The notes: a model not told the origin generated them from the letters alone. Positions 1 through 12,870 are shown, counted from the first letter of the stretch. The stretch: 64,000 nt of DNA from Liolophura sinensis (GCF_032854445.1 NC_088307.1:15202017-15266016), one strand, 5' to 3'. Numbers and translations are program-made.

Positions 1-261
1 ACTGTTAATACGGGTGCCAACACGCCACTCATCTCCAAAGATCAAAGAACCAAATTTATTGGTTGTTTTTTGCGTGAGGTTAATACTTTTAAAACATGTG
101 GGAAAAGTTGACCATTTTGAGGATACCTGGGTAAAACAATTTTGGTTGCATTCATGAACAGAATAGACGAATATAGCAAAATCTGACAATGTTATAATCG
201 ACTGCTTGTTAGTGTGTCGCACCGATTTTATGGCGTTTTATGTATTTCAAGTGGAAATGCT

Positions 262-549
262 TTATTTTACTCTTAAGGGTTTCACTTTAGACAATCGGCA
301 AAATGAAAAACTTTTCTGTGTACAATTGCTGGGCTTTCCTAGTGTTAAACTTATAACCTTGACACTGTTATAGATAACCAAGCTGTCGAAATGGATATCA
401 TCTGGTGGAAGCACCTCAAAGCTGTGAGGGTCATAAAACTGTAGGCGGTAGTGAGTGTAATCGTTTGTGTCCTGTTTCCCCTTATTCACTCTTGAGTTAC
501 TGTTTAATGACCCTCGCAGCACGGATTGAGGCGTTATCACCTCTAGCAT
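262..549 (-). other. Unassigned 95-codon open frame, coding status unknown
   Basis: A minus-strand open frame of 95 codons begins MLEVITPQSVLRG and ends at a TAA that overlaps an AATAAA-like sequence (TTTATT on the plus strand at 261-266). Its composition is mixed and less low-complexity than most chance frames here (for example DDIHFDSLVIYN), so it could be the last exon of a minus-strand gene. I recognise no domain, signal peptide or clear splice acceptor. It may equally be a chance frame. Confidence 0.2.
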
Positions 550-1171
550 CCCCGTCCCTGCTCATTCAGTGGTAACGTCAGACGGCAATTATCTCATCCC
601 GCCAAAATGTTACGTCACCCAAACCTCGTGGCACTGCGCCATCGCAGCACGTGTATCGCTAAGGTTGCCATTCGAACTGACCCCCAACACTTTGAAACTG
701 TTTAGATAGGCGAGACCTGTTTAGTTCTTCACAACAATACAGTATGTTGTCATCACAACCAAATACTCGGATAATTCAGTAACCCTCTCCCCAAAATGCA
801 GCATTTGAAATAGCCAAATAAGGTGCAACTGAATATTTATACAAACATTTTTCCATATAAAAATTGGTGATATTAGGTAAGGAGATGAAGAATTGAATAA
901 TGGCTGACAGGCATTGGACATATAAGTACAGATAAACATTACAAAAAATGTGTATGTATGTTATATCAAGTTTTTGTGCACGGCCACAATTAAGTTTTGC
1001 AAATGAAAATAAATAGTCATTTCTTGGCTGGCGTCCTCTACCCATAAGCCTAACCAACTTCATATAACTGAGACTCCTGAGTGCGGCGTTAAGATATGTT
1101 TTGTTAGTGAATAAAAATAGAAACAGATGTAGATTAGTTACGTTGTGCGGTTGTTTCTGTTGCATTTTCAT

Positions 1172-1536
1172 CTAAGACCGACCCGAACAGCACGGTTTGT
1201 AGAGCGTTCGCTTCGTGAGCGGTAGATTAAGGCTCAATCCTGGGTCCAGTCACACCTAAGACCTTAAAAGAGGAAGTTGTAACTTCCTCGTTTGGCGTTC
1301 AGCATGGGGGGATAGTGCAACGACTGGTTTGAACCGTATCAGTATAATGGCTCGGGTGGGGCTGCTTACTTGCTTTTGGTAAGTCGTCTTATTGAAGCAG
1401 TACTGGATAAATTGCTGTGGAAATCCGTCCTGCTACAAGGAGGCAAATTACACGTACATGCATCGATTCCATCGTTGTCATATGACTGAAAAATTGTTAA
1501 GTACGATGTTAAACCCCAATCACTCACTCACTCACA
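1172..1536 (+). repeat. SINE-like element, family B (tRNA-type head, TCAC tail)
   Basis: About 365 bp with a tRNA-like head (GTAGAGCGTTCGCTTCGTGA resembles an A box) and a 3' end reading GTTAAACCCCAATCACTCAC followed by TCAC repeats. A second copy in the opposite orientation lies at about 43702-44042. It shares the block AGGAAGTTGTAACTTCCTC, the CATATGACTGAAAAATTGTT-type tail and the terminal TCAC repeat. Two alignable copies in one window with a tRNA-like start and simple tail support a SINE family. No published family name is asserted. Confidence 0.6.
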
Positions 1537-1876
1537 CATTTTCATCTAAGGAAAATATATGAAAGACTGTGAGGCTAAAAACACCAGGTATTTAACTAAA
1601 TATTTCAACTAAACATACGGTAAAATGGACCTACATGTCCTAGTGAGGAATAAATCCGTTCCTGATAATGAAGAAACGGGAAAGAACTGATCGTGATACG
1701 AAACTGCAAAAATATGACATGTATGTTTAATGTATTAAATTGGGAAAACTAGTTAAATATTACACAGGCGTTTTCTCAAGTTTTCTCTTCTTAGGCTATA
1801 CCCTAGATGGTATTGTTCAGTTTTGTAACATTGTCTTGCCAAGCACTGATCATTTTGTGGTTTCATTTCATTTTAG

Positions 1877-4800
1877 ACGGAAGGAGAGATTTGTTTCGGC
1901 TGCAGTGAGGTGATCGTTGACCGTTACCTGCTCCAGGTGAGCGGTCAGTCCTGGCACGTGAACTGCCTCAGGTGTTGCGTCTGCCAGATGGCATTAGATC
2001 GTCAGACGTCGTGTTACATGAAGGATGGGAGTGTTTACTGCAAAATGGACTACAGCAGGTAAAACACGCCATATGCATGTAGTTCTTTGGTTCAGCCGTG
2101 TTCCCCAGGTGCGATTTGTCCTTCTATAGACTGACTCTACGCGACAAATGAAAATGGGACAAGGACTATTGCATACGATTTGTACATTTCGACAAATCGC
2201 TCCTTGTTAACGCAGCGTATGAAATGGAGCCCTTTCCTTTTCCATTCGACGACTCGATTGGACAAATCGAGAAAACCAGAAAGATATCACGCTGAATTCG
2301 GGCCTGAATTTTTCGACAAAACCGCTCCGCAGCTGTTTATAGTAAACACTCATGTAAAGTCGTACAAACCGCCAACCCCCAGCTTCTCTTACTTTCCGCC
2401 TAACGCAGATTACACTATTACTTATATATGTGTTATGTGGCAAAACTGTAGATAGCATAACTTATATTCCATCATGGTGGGTATTATCAACAATTTTGCA
2501 GCCCTAAAAATGAGAGGTGCACATATTTGAGATTTTTATTCTTCTCAGGCGTCGTATTAGATTTAATTATTTATTTCATTTTAGTTTTATTCTGTCTGCA
2601 AGAAAATTGTTCTTATGCGACTGTGAACAGCATTGTGATGCATTGATTGGTGCGTTGTAATATTGCTTGATAAATGTAATTAGATGCATATACAATGCAA
2701 GCCTTGCTTATACATACATGGTTTAATATGCAATATATAGGAAATGTGTAGATCTGGTGAATGATTTACCCGTTACACACAGTATGTTTTACTTCGTGTA
2801 TGTAATTTTTCTATAGATAATATTGCCCCTATGTCATCATATGAGATGTACATGTAAGTCAAAGCAGACCAGTTGTTCAAGGGTCAGGGATTTAATGATA
2901 CAACGTGGACCCAGAATATATGAAGACGGCGCACAGAAAATCAAATACATGTCTTTAATACTAAGTAACACACAAACGCATGTGACAAAAAGTTTTAAAT
3001 GCACAAAGATATATAAACGACGAATGAGTATAATTGTCACCAGGAGTCAGGCTTGTTGCATGTACATGATGATGATAAAGCTGATGAATTTCAGACCTGC
3101 TCAAGATTTCTCAAAATCAAACAAATTGCTGCACTAGGCGCATGTGGATGTGCACCCCGTATGTCTAACTCTGCCGATAGTTGCATACGTAGACTAAAGG
3201 CATCAGATAACGTTGCTGACTGTGAGATTCTTGAGAGGGGCTAAAATCTGGAGAATGGAGGTTAAGTCTGCAGATCGTCAAATCTAGGGAGCTAAATCAC
3301 AGAGCGAGCGTGTTCAATTGTTCTGTGAGATAGACGGTAATCACAACTGAGCGTATCCCAATGAGAGGGGCGGACTGCATGTAAATGAGATTCCGATCGA
3401 TAGAGAGAGGCAATACGGCGGAAAATCTGCCCGCTGACAAGGACCAGGGTCGCCCGTGAACAGACCGACGGCAAATTTGTCGTAGTTTCCTTTAATTTCC
3501 CCCACTAAGAGTCAATTATGCCCGGTAAATAGCTCGCGGACTTCACTCTTTACCGCTCCTCGCTTCGCTCAGCGCACTTGAACAACGGGATGTGCGCAGT
3601 CTCAGAGTAGAGAACTTTTTGTTTGGACTTTTGTGTAGTCTGTTGCCAACATCTTCCCGTGGGTGGAATCTGCTAAAGTGACACTCTGCTTATAGTTGCC
3701 AAATTCGGCCTGTCTAGTCGTGGCAAATCGTGGTAACACGCGCCTTTGGCGATACAAAAGCATATAGATACATGTATAGATATATGTATATAAAACTAAT
3801 TATAGGGATAGCTGCATATAGATCGAATACAGAATAAATATATTACAATATATGATAAGCATTAAAAACATAATATTGCATTTTTTGCCCAGTCTTCTCC
3901 AACCGTGATGTTGGCCACCGTCGTAGATGTGAACCATTCTCGACTGTATACTGCGTAAAACAAAAATCAAGTAGATAAATAAGTAAATAGAAGTATTGTA
4001 ACTGTATTAAGGGCCGACATATTTAAACTTCAAAATACCCGTTTTATTTCCATTAAACTGGCTTTAAAATGTAGTTTGTATATATGATTTTTGATATATG
4101 CATGCAGACTTCATATCTGTAGCTTTGGCTCTGTGTTCATTATAATGGAAATTTAAGGCGACGTAAAATGGTTGTAATATATCAAAAATCTAACGTATAT
4201 AGGTATGTACATGTATTATTTTGGACCGGTATATAGGGTAAGAAACAATACGAATTTGTACAAGTTATCTTCGAGATAGGCCCGATTATTTCGGAAACTC
4301 GGAAATTACCGAGTTTCTAATGATATCACAATGGCTACAGATGTGTATTCCTCGTCACTCTAGACAGTTTTTACAACTGATAAAAACACAAGGCGGAAGA
4401 GTACAACTGTTAACTTGAATGGGAACTTATTTTAGACAGATCGGCCTAATCTGTCATTATGTCTCATTACAAATGTGAACGGGAAACACAAGTACAGGAA
4501 AATCGTTGTTTTACAGACAACAACAAATCTCTCCTCTGTGTGTTTTACGGCCATTTTATTCCCCCAGCCCCTTTACTACTAGCCAGCGCTCTATACTCCA
4601 CATCCGGTTGTTAAATGCCCTTTACTTCTTTATTGGGACATTTGGCTGGAGGTGTTAAAATTCTCAGTTGGCCCAAATTCTTTTTTCAAACTTTTTTTTA
4701 ATGTAAACCACATTGTTTTTTATTTAAACTGTTCCTAAGTCTTAGAAACGACTTCATTATTTGTGGAATATTCATTTTACTTTAATAGCTTCAATTTGAC

Positions 4801-7800
4801 TAATTTGTGCGGATCACGTAACAACGTGATTATGATCACGTGTGATCATAATATATCTGATAGCATGTTCAATTTTTCGTTTTTTTTTCCAGAGAATTTG
4901 GAACAAAGTGTGCAAAATGTTACAGAAACATCCACTCCAATGATTGGGTTAGAAGAGCACGCGTGATCATGTGTATCATCTCGCGTGTTTTGCATGTGAC
5001 AGCTGTAAGCGTCAGCTCTCCACGGAGAGGAGTTTGCACTTCAGGATAACCGAGTTTTGTGCAAAACCCACTACATGGAGATGGTCGAGGGAGGCTCGAA
5101 TAAAGGTGAGATTTAATGATTTTATTTATTTATTTATTTGGTTGGTGTTATAATTCATACCCAGTAATATTTCACTTTTATGACGTGGGTTATGTTTATG
5201 TTTGGAGGAAACCACTACCCCGGGTACCTAAAAAACCTCCTTAATTAAAGCCGGCATCTTGGATCATGTGATCGTCGTCTTCAAAAGCAGACCGCAGCTC
5301 CATTCAGGTTATAGAGACCCTTTATGCCGTCCGGAATATATGTATGCATTTCCATTTGCCCTGTATAAAGCAGTTTAAGTTAAAGCAAAAACCTTTTCAG
5401 AACTCTAGGTTGAAATGCCCCTTACATATGGCAACGCCTCAGTTTTATTAAAAATAAAATAAATAGAATAAAATTATCAGATAAATAAATAAAATGGCAA
5501 CCTAGTCCATTAAATACGTCTAAATACGCATTATGGAAATTAATACCAATATAGCAAATGAATACGATAAATCTGCACCATGTATTGGTTGTTAAGACAA
5601 ACAGTATCAATATACATGTAACTGCTACACTGTACAGACGTAAAAACGGTACTTATTTATTTATTTATTTGATTGGTGTTTTACGCCGTACTCAAGAATA
5701 TTTCACTTATGCGACGGCGGCCAGCATTATGGTGGGAGGAAACCGGGCAGAGCCCGGGGGAAACCCACGACCATCCGCAGCTTGCTGCCAGGCCTTCCCA
5801 CTTAGGGCCTAAAAACGGTACTATTTTGACGGAATTTTGATTCGTACTTTGGGGAAAATAGTTAGAATAGTTATTCAAATCAAACGGTGAGGAATTAAAA
5901 GCTGGTACATAATTGCACAATTTTCTATGAAATTAAACCAATGAACACCCCCACTCTGACGGCGTTGTGTGTGTTGTCTACCAAGTCACGGGAAGTGTAA
6001 TTGAGTTAAAGGTTGCGCTGAAGACCACGAAAGCTTTTGATTCGTCGAATATCATTTACCATTGAAGTAGATGACCGGTGCGTAATGAAATTACCCGGCG
6101 AAGGGAAAATGTCAAATTGGTTACCAGTCCAGCGATAACCATGTTACGCTGGGGTGCTAATTCAGTTCGAGGAGATCAAACGGCTTCGAAAACTGACTTA
6201 AAAAAAAAAACAAAAAAACATTACTACAGAAAAACGTGCGACGCTGTTGGCGACACGGAAGCAGAATGGCAGCGTTCTAGTAGCTATCTGGTTACAGCAG
6301 GACTCGACATTAGTACTTGTATATTTTATATACTTGCGTACAAACGTTCTTAACTGCTGTCGACAGTTTATTACAGGTGAAAAATTACCAACAAGAATAC
6401 ATCAGTTAAACCAACCAAAACAATTGCGATCGTGGACGAAAGAATGACCAAAATGAAATATTTATAGCTTTATTTCCTGGATATGGTAATTAGTACATGC
6501 GATTTTTAAATGCGGCTTGTCTTCGCAAAGAAAAATTAACTGTTCTGCCGACCTGAGACGCAGGGCTAAATTTTATGTTATTATTTTACTTCACGAATGC
6601 CTAAGTTAGGTGAATATTCTGCAGATATTATTGTGTGTGGTTTTGTTTTAAAATTCTAAAACGACATATTTGAGCAGAGTTTTATTGGCAAAGAGTTTAC
6701 TCTTTCAGATTCATATGCATTTTTTTTTTTAAGAATTCCCCACTTTTGACCCGCTGCAGGGGTTCCTAAGTATTTCCTCTTTTTCTGAGACAAGTTTTAG
6801 TGGAAAGCAATCATGCGTTCGCAAACTTTTTGAAATCGCTGAGAAATCTTTGAAACCGTCAGGTACTCCAATATCGTCATAGGTCTCGACCCCTTAAACG
6901 CGATTTACCGGAAGTGAGTCTTTCCGCCCTTAACCGCAGGAGAGTTCACACGCGGAAGACGGAATGCTCGCGTGTTAGAGCTGTGTCTTTGGACTTCTAT
7001 GCCGCAAAGAGTCTCGATAGGAAATGAGTAATGGAGGACGGAAAACTGACTGGAGTTCCATCAAGACGACAATGGTCTCACGCATGAGAGCAAGCTGAGA
7101 GACTGGACTCGGTGAAGACGAGCGGCTACAATGTAGAGGAGCCCCGCGCTAAAAGGCCATCTTGGACCAGGAGGGGAGGAGAAAAGGCAAAAACCTCTTT
7201 GACTTCTTCAGAAACAGCACATTAAATAGGGATAGGACGGTTTCCGGTTGTAAATGGAAGACAAGGCGGAGAACAGTAGACTTTACAAGATGGCGGGTCG
7301 GACGGGAAATGTTTCCATGACGAGGAAGTCGTGGTTTCAGATTAAAGGGACTAAGTCTTAAGCTTTTGGAGTGGAGAGTACCTGAGCATTATTTCTACTG
7401 AATGAACTCTGATCTCGTGCGACCACAAGCATGCCACCGTGCATTTCTGTATTGCACTCTAGGTATGATATCCAGGCTTTGTCCGCACAAAACCTGTGCT
7501 CTTTACGAAAGGAAAGGTCGATCACTTTCGCTGGATTGCTTCTCAGAATAGATTCCCACAACTTGATATAAATACTACATATACGTTTATTGGGAAGAGC
7601 TAATTGAAGTCTACATACACTTCTGGCGTATATATGTACTTGTTCACCACCTTGGCATAACGATTAATGTATAATCGCGTCAGTCAATATATAGATTAAG
7701 TCAGATGTGTCAATTGGAGACTGACGGGTCACACTAACCAAGCCCAAATCGCAGTAAAACGCATGGTTTTCTGTTGTGACGTTGCAGTGCTTGTGTATTA

Positions 7801-9156
7801 ACTCGTGTTTCATGATCACACATGCAACGAGTGACTCGAGGCTGGAAAGGACGAAAGAGCGCTTATAACTTTAGACGGCTAAAGAATAGAAAGAGTTTTA
7901 CGAGGCCCTTACGTCGTCGGATATGCTTCAATGCCGTTTGGAAACCTTGATACGATGATAAACCTGCAAAGATATGCGAGTCAACAAAATCTGCTGCTGA
8001 GTCAAGTGGTCATTCTATAAAACACATAACAACTATTTGTGGCAAGTAATTGTTAGGCAATCTTAATGCTTGTGGTTGCAACTGTAATGTAGGAGAGTTT
8101 TGTATATCAAATTTACCATGGTTTTGTTGTTGTTATGCTGTGTAAAACGAGCGTATTTCCCAGGATGTAAGCTGTGAAAAAAAAATAAATGAATATTTTA
8201 TGCTTCAGATTCCGGATTCTTTGACTGTGAGAATTCCCAGAAGTCGAAAACGAAGCGAATACGAACAACTTTTAGTGAAGAACAAGTGCAGGTGCTCCAA
8301 GCAAATTTCCAGCTAGACAGTAACCCGGATGGACAAGACCTGGAGAGGATCGCGCAAATTACCGGATTAAGCAAAAGAGTTACACAAGTCTGGTTCCAGA
8401 ACTCACGCGCCCGCCAAAAGAAGCATCAGCAACAACAACAACGGGGGTGCGGCACTGGGGTCTCCAGCCCAATTTCCATGGGCTCCCCTAATTCAAACAC
8501 AAGTGAGTGTAGCCTGTTATACATATATGCGTATACAATAGTTATGCAATAATGTAAAACGTACTTTTGAAAGTGCAAAACACCACTGATACGTGATTTA
8601 AGATCATTTCAACGTGCTTTTCCTAATTCCGCCTTGATGAGTACTACATGCGGACAGTAGCTCTTTATCTAGACCTTTCATCATATACACCAGTAGTGTA
8701 ACTCCGAATCATTCCAAGACTCATTTTGACTCAATATTTCGGCCCTTTATGTTGCCGTCATCAGGAGAAATAAATTGCATGGTAAAAATTAGAGATATAT
8801 AAAAAGGTATGGAGACAAAGCCACAAAATACATACAAGGTGTTAAATCAATATAAGATGTAGATACAGGAGACTAGAACAGCAAGATAACATAACAGCCA
8901 GACATTATCTAAATAATATTCTATAATGGCTTTAAAACCATGGGTAAAAGATTAATGTAGCTGATTATCATCATATTCTTGCCATTTTTTTTATATAAGA
9001 GTGTTTTTCGAAAATGAACAGTATGGTAAATTCTCCCTAATTATGCAATATGTGCAATTGTTATAATGGATTTTTTTTTATCTTGTAGCTCCCCCACACT
9101 GGCGACACAGCGCGGACAGCGGCCATTCCAGTGATGGCATGTCCTTTTCCGACTAG
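1877..9156 (+). CDS. Lhx6/8: LIM-homeobox transcription factor, Lhx6/8 (Arrowhead) class, 5' incomplete
   Basis: Four exons are visible: 1877-2058 (LIM1), 4893-5105 (LIM2), 8209-8501 (homeodomain) and 9089-9156 (C-terminus, ending MSFSD and TAG). LIM1 has the zinc ligands of a LIM finger (CFGC, WHVNC, CCVC, CKMDYSR). LIM2 has CAKC, DWVRRAR, YHLACFAC and SCKRQLST, characteristic of Lhx6/8. The homeodomain (about 8250-8429) has the recognition helix TQVWFQNSRARQKK with Gln50 and Asn51, followed by a Gln-rich stretch. Splice phases agree (2, 1, 1). Nuclear DNA-binding factor; the family specifies neurons and imaginal tissue in other animals. Upstream exon(s) encoding the start were not found and may lie before the window. 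Oddity: LIM2 is in frame at both ends only if two slips are allowed, near 4963-4970 and near 5025-5032. As written, frame is lost and a stop follows at about 5044. This looks like two missing G bases in G runs, so a sequence error is likelier than gene decay, since all other exons are clean. AATAAA at 9806-9811 may be the poly(A) signal. Confidence 0.9.
3895..3996 (+). repeat. Degenerate SINE family A 3' fragment
   Basis: The stretch resembles the 3' half of family A (GATGTTGGCCACCGTCGTAG, then GCGTAAAACAAAAATCAAG and an AAATAAGTAAATAG tail). It is more diverged than other copies and lies in the intron between LIM1 and LIM2. Confidence 0.4.
4829..4852. promoter_or_regulatory. 24-bp near-perfect palindrome with central CACGTG
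   Basis: Two 11-base arms (ATTATGATCAC and GTGATCATAAT) flank a 2-base centre, creating an E-box-like CACGTG and two TGATCA sites. It lies about 40 bp before the LIM2 exon in the intron. It could bind a dimeric factor or form a hairpin near the splice acceptor. Function is inferred only. Confidence 0.3.
5124..5226 (-). repeat. Degenerate SINE family A fragment
   Basis: A TTTATTTATTTATTTGGTTGG start is followed by AATATTTCACTTTTATGACG and GGAGGAAACC, the minus-strand order of the family A 3' half. It begins 18 bp after the LIM2 exon. Confidence 0.45.
5647..5812 (-). repeat. SINE family A, 5'-truncated copy
   Basis: Minus-strand copy beginning with an ATTT repeat and GGTGTTTTACGCCGTACTCA, then AGAATATTTCACTTATGCGA and the GGGCAGAGCCCGGGGGAAAC core, stopping before the tRNA-like head. 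Typical 5' truncation for a SINE. Confidence 0.7.
6880..7330. promoter_or_regulatory. CpG-rich block with ETS- and YY1-like sites, possible internal promoter
   Basis: This part of the intron before the homeobox exon is richer in CG dinucleotides than its surroundings. It holds ACCGGAAGTG (6907-6916, an ETS consensus), GGCCATCTTGG (7155-7165) and CAAGATGGCGG (7286-7296), both YY1-like. That combination is common in TATA-less promoters. It might be an alternative Lhx6/8 start or an unrelated start site. There is no transcript evidence. Confidence 0.3.
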
Positions 9157-10516
9157 TAACTGCACCTAACTGTTACCAAAATTTATGGACATAATTATGT
9201 TGATAATCTCCCTTTGACCTGTAACAACTTGTGCTGAGCCGTGTGCTAGAAACCAACGACAACATCAACATCATTAAGGAGACAAAGGAATACGAAGCAG
9301 TGAATTTGACTCTCTCACGGAACTGGATTAGACGAGAGCTTGAACCATTTCCCAGCTCGGTGTTCGCGGATTTTACCTAAAATCCTAAATTAATTTATTG
9401 TGATCAGGAGTACTACTATGTGCTAGTGCTCAAAATGTCATTATTGAAGATATATTATTATTATTATTTATTGAATATGTAAATATGATGTACAGCATAT
9501 GATTCTATTGGTTAGTAGGGACCCATTTGCACAGACTTGGTTCGCAGATATTTCTATGGGGCGTAATGTGTGAGGCGATGCCATTTACTGAAGCTGCGCA
9601 TGTCTTGTAAGTAAGACGAATCTGTATTTAGTATGGCAGAGGTGAAATTATGGAACCACCCTGTCAAACAAAAGAACTATCATGAAATTTATCTTTGGCT
9701 TTGTGATCCGATTTGTTCCCGTATGTGAAAATTTTGTGTATATAGTAATTACAGAAGTCGTTCCTAATAAGTGGCCAAAAACTTTCAGTATTTGTAGGTA
9801 GTTACAATAAAAAAAGCATTTTTATCTGCAAGTCTTACATTTTGCATTTTATTAATTTATTTTTTAACTTTGATTATTTTTTCATTTTCTTATTGATTGA
9901 CACCCGATTCGACGTTATATGTGCGTATCGCCTTTTCACGTTCGCGTTCAACCGTCCAATCGGCTATATACGTCAAACTTAATTGTTTTCATGGTTCGGG
10001 TTAACTGATCAACCAATCACATACGTTAATTTTGTTTTATTCTGTCACCGGTTTGCAGAAACGATGTGACGTTAAACAACAATCAAGTAAATAAAAGTAA
10101 ATCAGAAGGGCTGACAATTACTCGCCAGTCACCGTGCTACCGTAAAGAGAACGTGGCTCCCGAGGTATTTTGGATTTGAGTTTACGCTGTTATAGATAGC
10201 GCACAATACGATCTCAATCATTCAAGTTAATTCTTAACAATACAACTCAGTATGAAGTCGAAATATTAAGGCTTACCTTAATACTGCATGAAGTGTAATC
10301 GTGCCATGCGCGTGGCTAGGTACAAAACATTCAAACGCTATAGTCTCGACCCGCATAGAAAGAGTCTCATTCCGAAAACTGTCTCATGGTCTTTTGGCTG
10401 GTTTCTGAGTTATTGTACATGTGCTGGGCCTACAAAAAATATTTTGATGTCTGAAGATGTGGTGTTAATCAGGCTGGCATTTGTCAAACACAATACCCAC
10501 AGTTATAATTACATAC
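9157..10516. other. Lhx6/8 3' UTR and AT-rich intergenic DNA
   Basis: The first roughly 650 bases are the likely 3' UTR, with AATAAA at 9806-9811. After that I see AT-rich sequence with a weak SINE-like tail (ACGTTAAACAACAATCAAG near 10070) and no gene. Confidence 0.5.
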
Positions 10517-10520
10517 TCGC

Positions 10521-10750
10521 GAGGCCCCCGTGGTCGAGGCGAATAGCGTGCCAGCGCGGCGCAATCACTCACCATGCGGTCGCTGTGAGTTCAAGCCCAC
10601 GCTAGCTTCCTCTCCGGCGTGGTAAGGTCTGTTAGCCATCTAACAATGGATGATCGTTGGTTTCTCCCAGGCTGTGTCCGGTTTCTTCCCACCATAATGA
10701 TGCCCACTGTTGTATAGGTGAAATATCCTTATATATTCAAATAAATTGCA
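10521..10750 (+). repeat. SINE family A, near full-length copy
   Basis: Plus-strand copy with the tRNA-like head (GAGGCCCCCGTGGTCGAGGC), a B-box-like GTGAGTTCAAGCCC, the core CCGGTTTCTTCCCACCATAA and a degraded AAATAAAT tail. Internal substitutions suggest an older copy. Confidence 0.65.
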
Positions 10751-12067
10751 TACTCCTTCACGGTGTTTGAAGGAGACTAATTCAAGCATTTAACTGTGAG
10801 ACAAAGCGACGTAGAACACACGATACAGACCTGTTATCAAACATGTCCCTGTATATGAAGCTTTTTACTTCTTGGGATACAAACGTGATAATGTATGGAA
10901 GAGGAGTACATGCCTTTGTGTTGCTTGGCACTGGTAACGATTACTTTTGTTATGCAGGGACCTCCCAAGGGGATGATGACCGAAATATCACCAAATAGTG
11001 CTGCATCTCTGAATTTACATGCTGAAGACATCACACTTTGACCAAATCATGTATTTTTAATTTTGTGTTTCAACTAGCCCTGGACAAACCACTGGGCATT
11101 TATTGGCCGTTGACCACGAATTTACAATTAACCGTTACATTACAAACGTGGTCTGGGTTAGAGGGTAGATAGGCAACTGTTGAGAATAACAATCGTGGCA
11201 TCTGTATTTATGCAATGTTCCAGTATTACAATTTAGAGGTTTAGTGTACCGAAACACTGATCAACCTCAGCATTGGACTGTTTTGCAATGAAAAGATATA
11301 AATTTTATTCAGAACTTTGTAATCTAACAAGCCTAAATTTAGACATAAAGCCAAAAGGCATAGCCTGAAATCGGTCTGAACAGACAGATTTGTTCATGCA
11401 AGTAAATGAAATAACTTTATATTTCAAAGCGAAATTATTATTTAGATTCTAGTTATGCGACTATTACAAGACTATATATTCAATCCTATTTTGCAAGACA
11501 TTTATCATCAAGATGATCCCATCACCGCATACCGACACCTTATTGTCCAGGACTGGGCTGTCCCCTTCTGTACACAAATACACAAATGTGGTCATGCACA
11601 GGCGGGGGAAGCTTCATCAGTGGGTTATCGGCCATCGGCGTTGTAATTAAGGGTAATAAAATCTGTCCTACACACTGGCCACGCTCTACAATGTACTTTC
11701 CACTTACTTACATGTTAACGTTTGTCCTCACAGCTTTGTACCCGAGCCCCGAATAATGTCCGGGACTGATAAACCTTTTCTCGTGAGACAACTCCACTCC
11801 TGACGGGTTAACCGATGAATTTTTCATTATACTGAGAAAAGGGCAGCTCCGAAAGGCAAAGGAAAATGTAACTAAAAGTAGCAGAGCATTATATCCTTGC
11901 CGATCCGGAGATATTAATTCATCTTGCAACAAGAAACAAGAGAAATCTGAAGACTGAAGACTGAAATCGGAGGTCAAATAAAATTTGTCCTTTCCCTTTA
12001 ACAGGGTTAATGTTCTTACTTTCAGTAAAACGGCTGTTATCCGCATAACATCTCTTAGTTTTGGGAT

Positions 12068-12870
12068 TATCAAGCACTGCATGGTACTGGCGGCCAACGT
12101 CAATGTACTTTTTGCTTTACCCATCATGCATGCATTTGCTCAGCATATGGTAATATCTGCATTCTTCTGCGGGGTTTCTGGAGCGCCGTACTTCGCTCAG
12201 TATATGGGGAGTGTCAAGCACTATAGCTGGTACTCGTCTCCAATGTCAGCATACTTTTGCTTGGTACGATGGACCGCCGTACTTCAGTCAGCATATGGGG
12301 AGTGTCAAGCACTATAGCTGGTACTCGTCTCCAATGTCAGCATACTTTTGCTTGGTACGATGGACCGCCGTACTTCAGTCAGCATATGGGGAGTGTCAAG
12401 CACTATAGCCGGTACTGGCCGCCAATGTCAGCATACTCCTGCTGGGTAGGATCGAGCGCCATACTTGGGCTAGTATATGGGCATTGTCAAGCACAAGCTG
12501 GTACTCGTCACCAGTGTTAACCTGCTTTATCTGGGCACGATCAAGCGCCATACTTGGGTTAGTATATGGGCATTGTCAAGCAGAAGCTGGTACTCGTCAC
12601 CAGTGTTAACCTGCTTCTGCTGGGCACGATCAAGCGCCATACTTGGGTTAGTATATGGGCATTGTCAAGCACAAGCTGGTACTCGTCGCCAGTGTTAACC
12701 TGCTTCTGCTGGGCACGATCAAGCGCCATACTTGGGTTAGTATATAATGATTGTCAAGCACAAGCTGGTACTCTGCACCAGTGTCAGCCTACTTCTGCTG
12801 GGTACGATGGAGCGCCATACTTCGATCAGCATACGGGGACTGCCAAGCGCTAGCGATACTCGCCGTACAC
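12068..12870. repeat. 91-bp tandem array, about 9 units
   Basis: Units of 91 bp repeat around GTGTCAAGCACTATAGCTGG and a TGGTACTCGTCNCCA stretch; unit marks fall at about 12202, 12293, 12384, 12475 and 12566. Two subfamilies are visible, an early AGCACTATAGCTGG type and a later AGCACAAGCTGG type, and the outer units are most diverged. Several long frames across it are products of the repeat, not genes. Confidence 0.9.

Noticed and set aside
776-1171. 131-codon minus-strand frame
   Set aside because: AT-rich, Tyr/Leu/Phe-biased and without any recognised motif. Probably chance.
11708-12127. 139-codon minus-strand frame
   Set aside because: No domain and no splice or start context, and it runs into the 91-bp array. 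Probably a chance frame.
12211-12853. Series of plus-strand frames rich in CQAL and SAYFC repeats
   Set aside because: Direct products of the 91-bp tandem array; 91 is not a multiple of 3, so all frames look alike.
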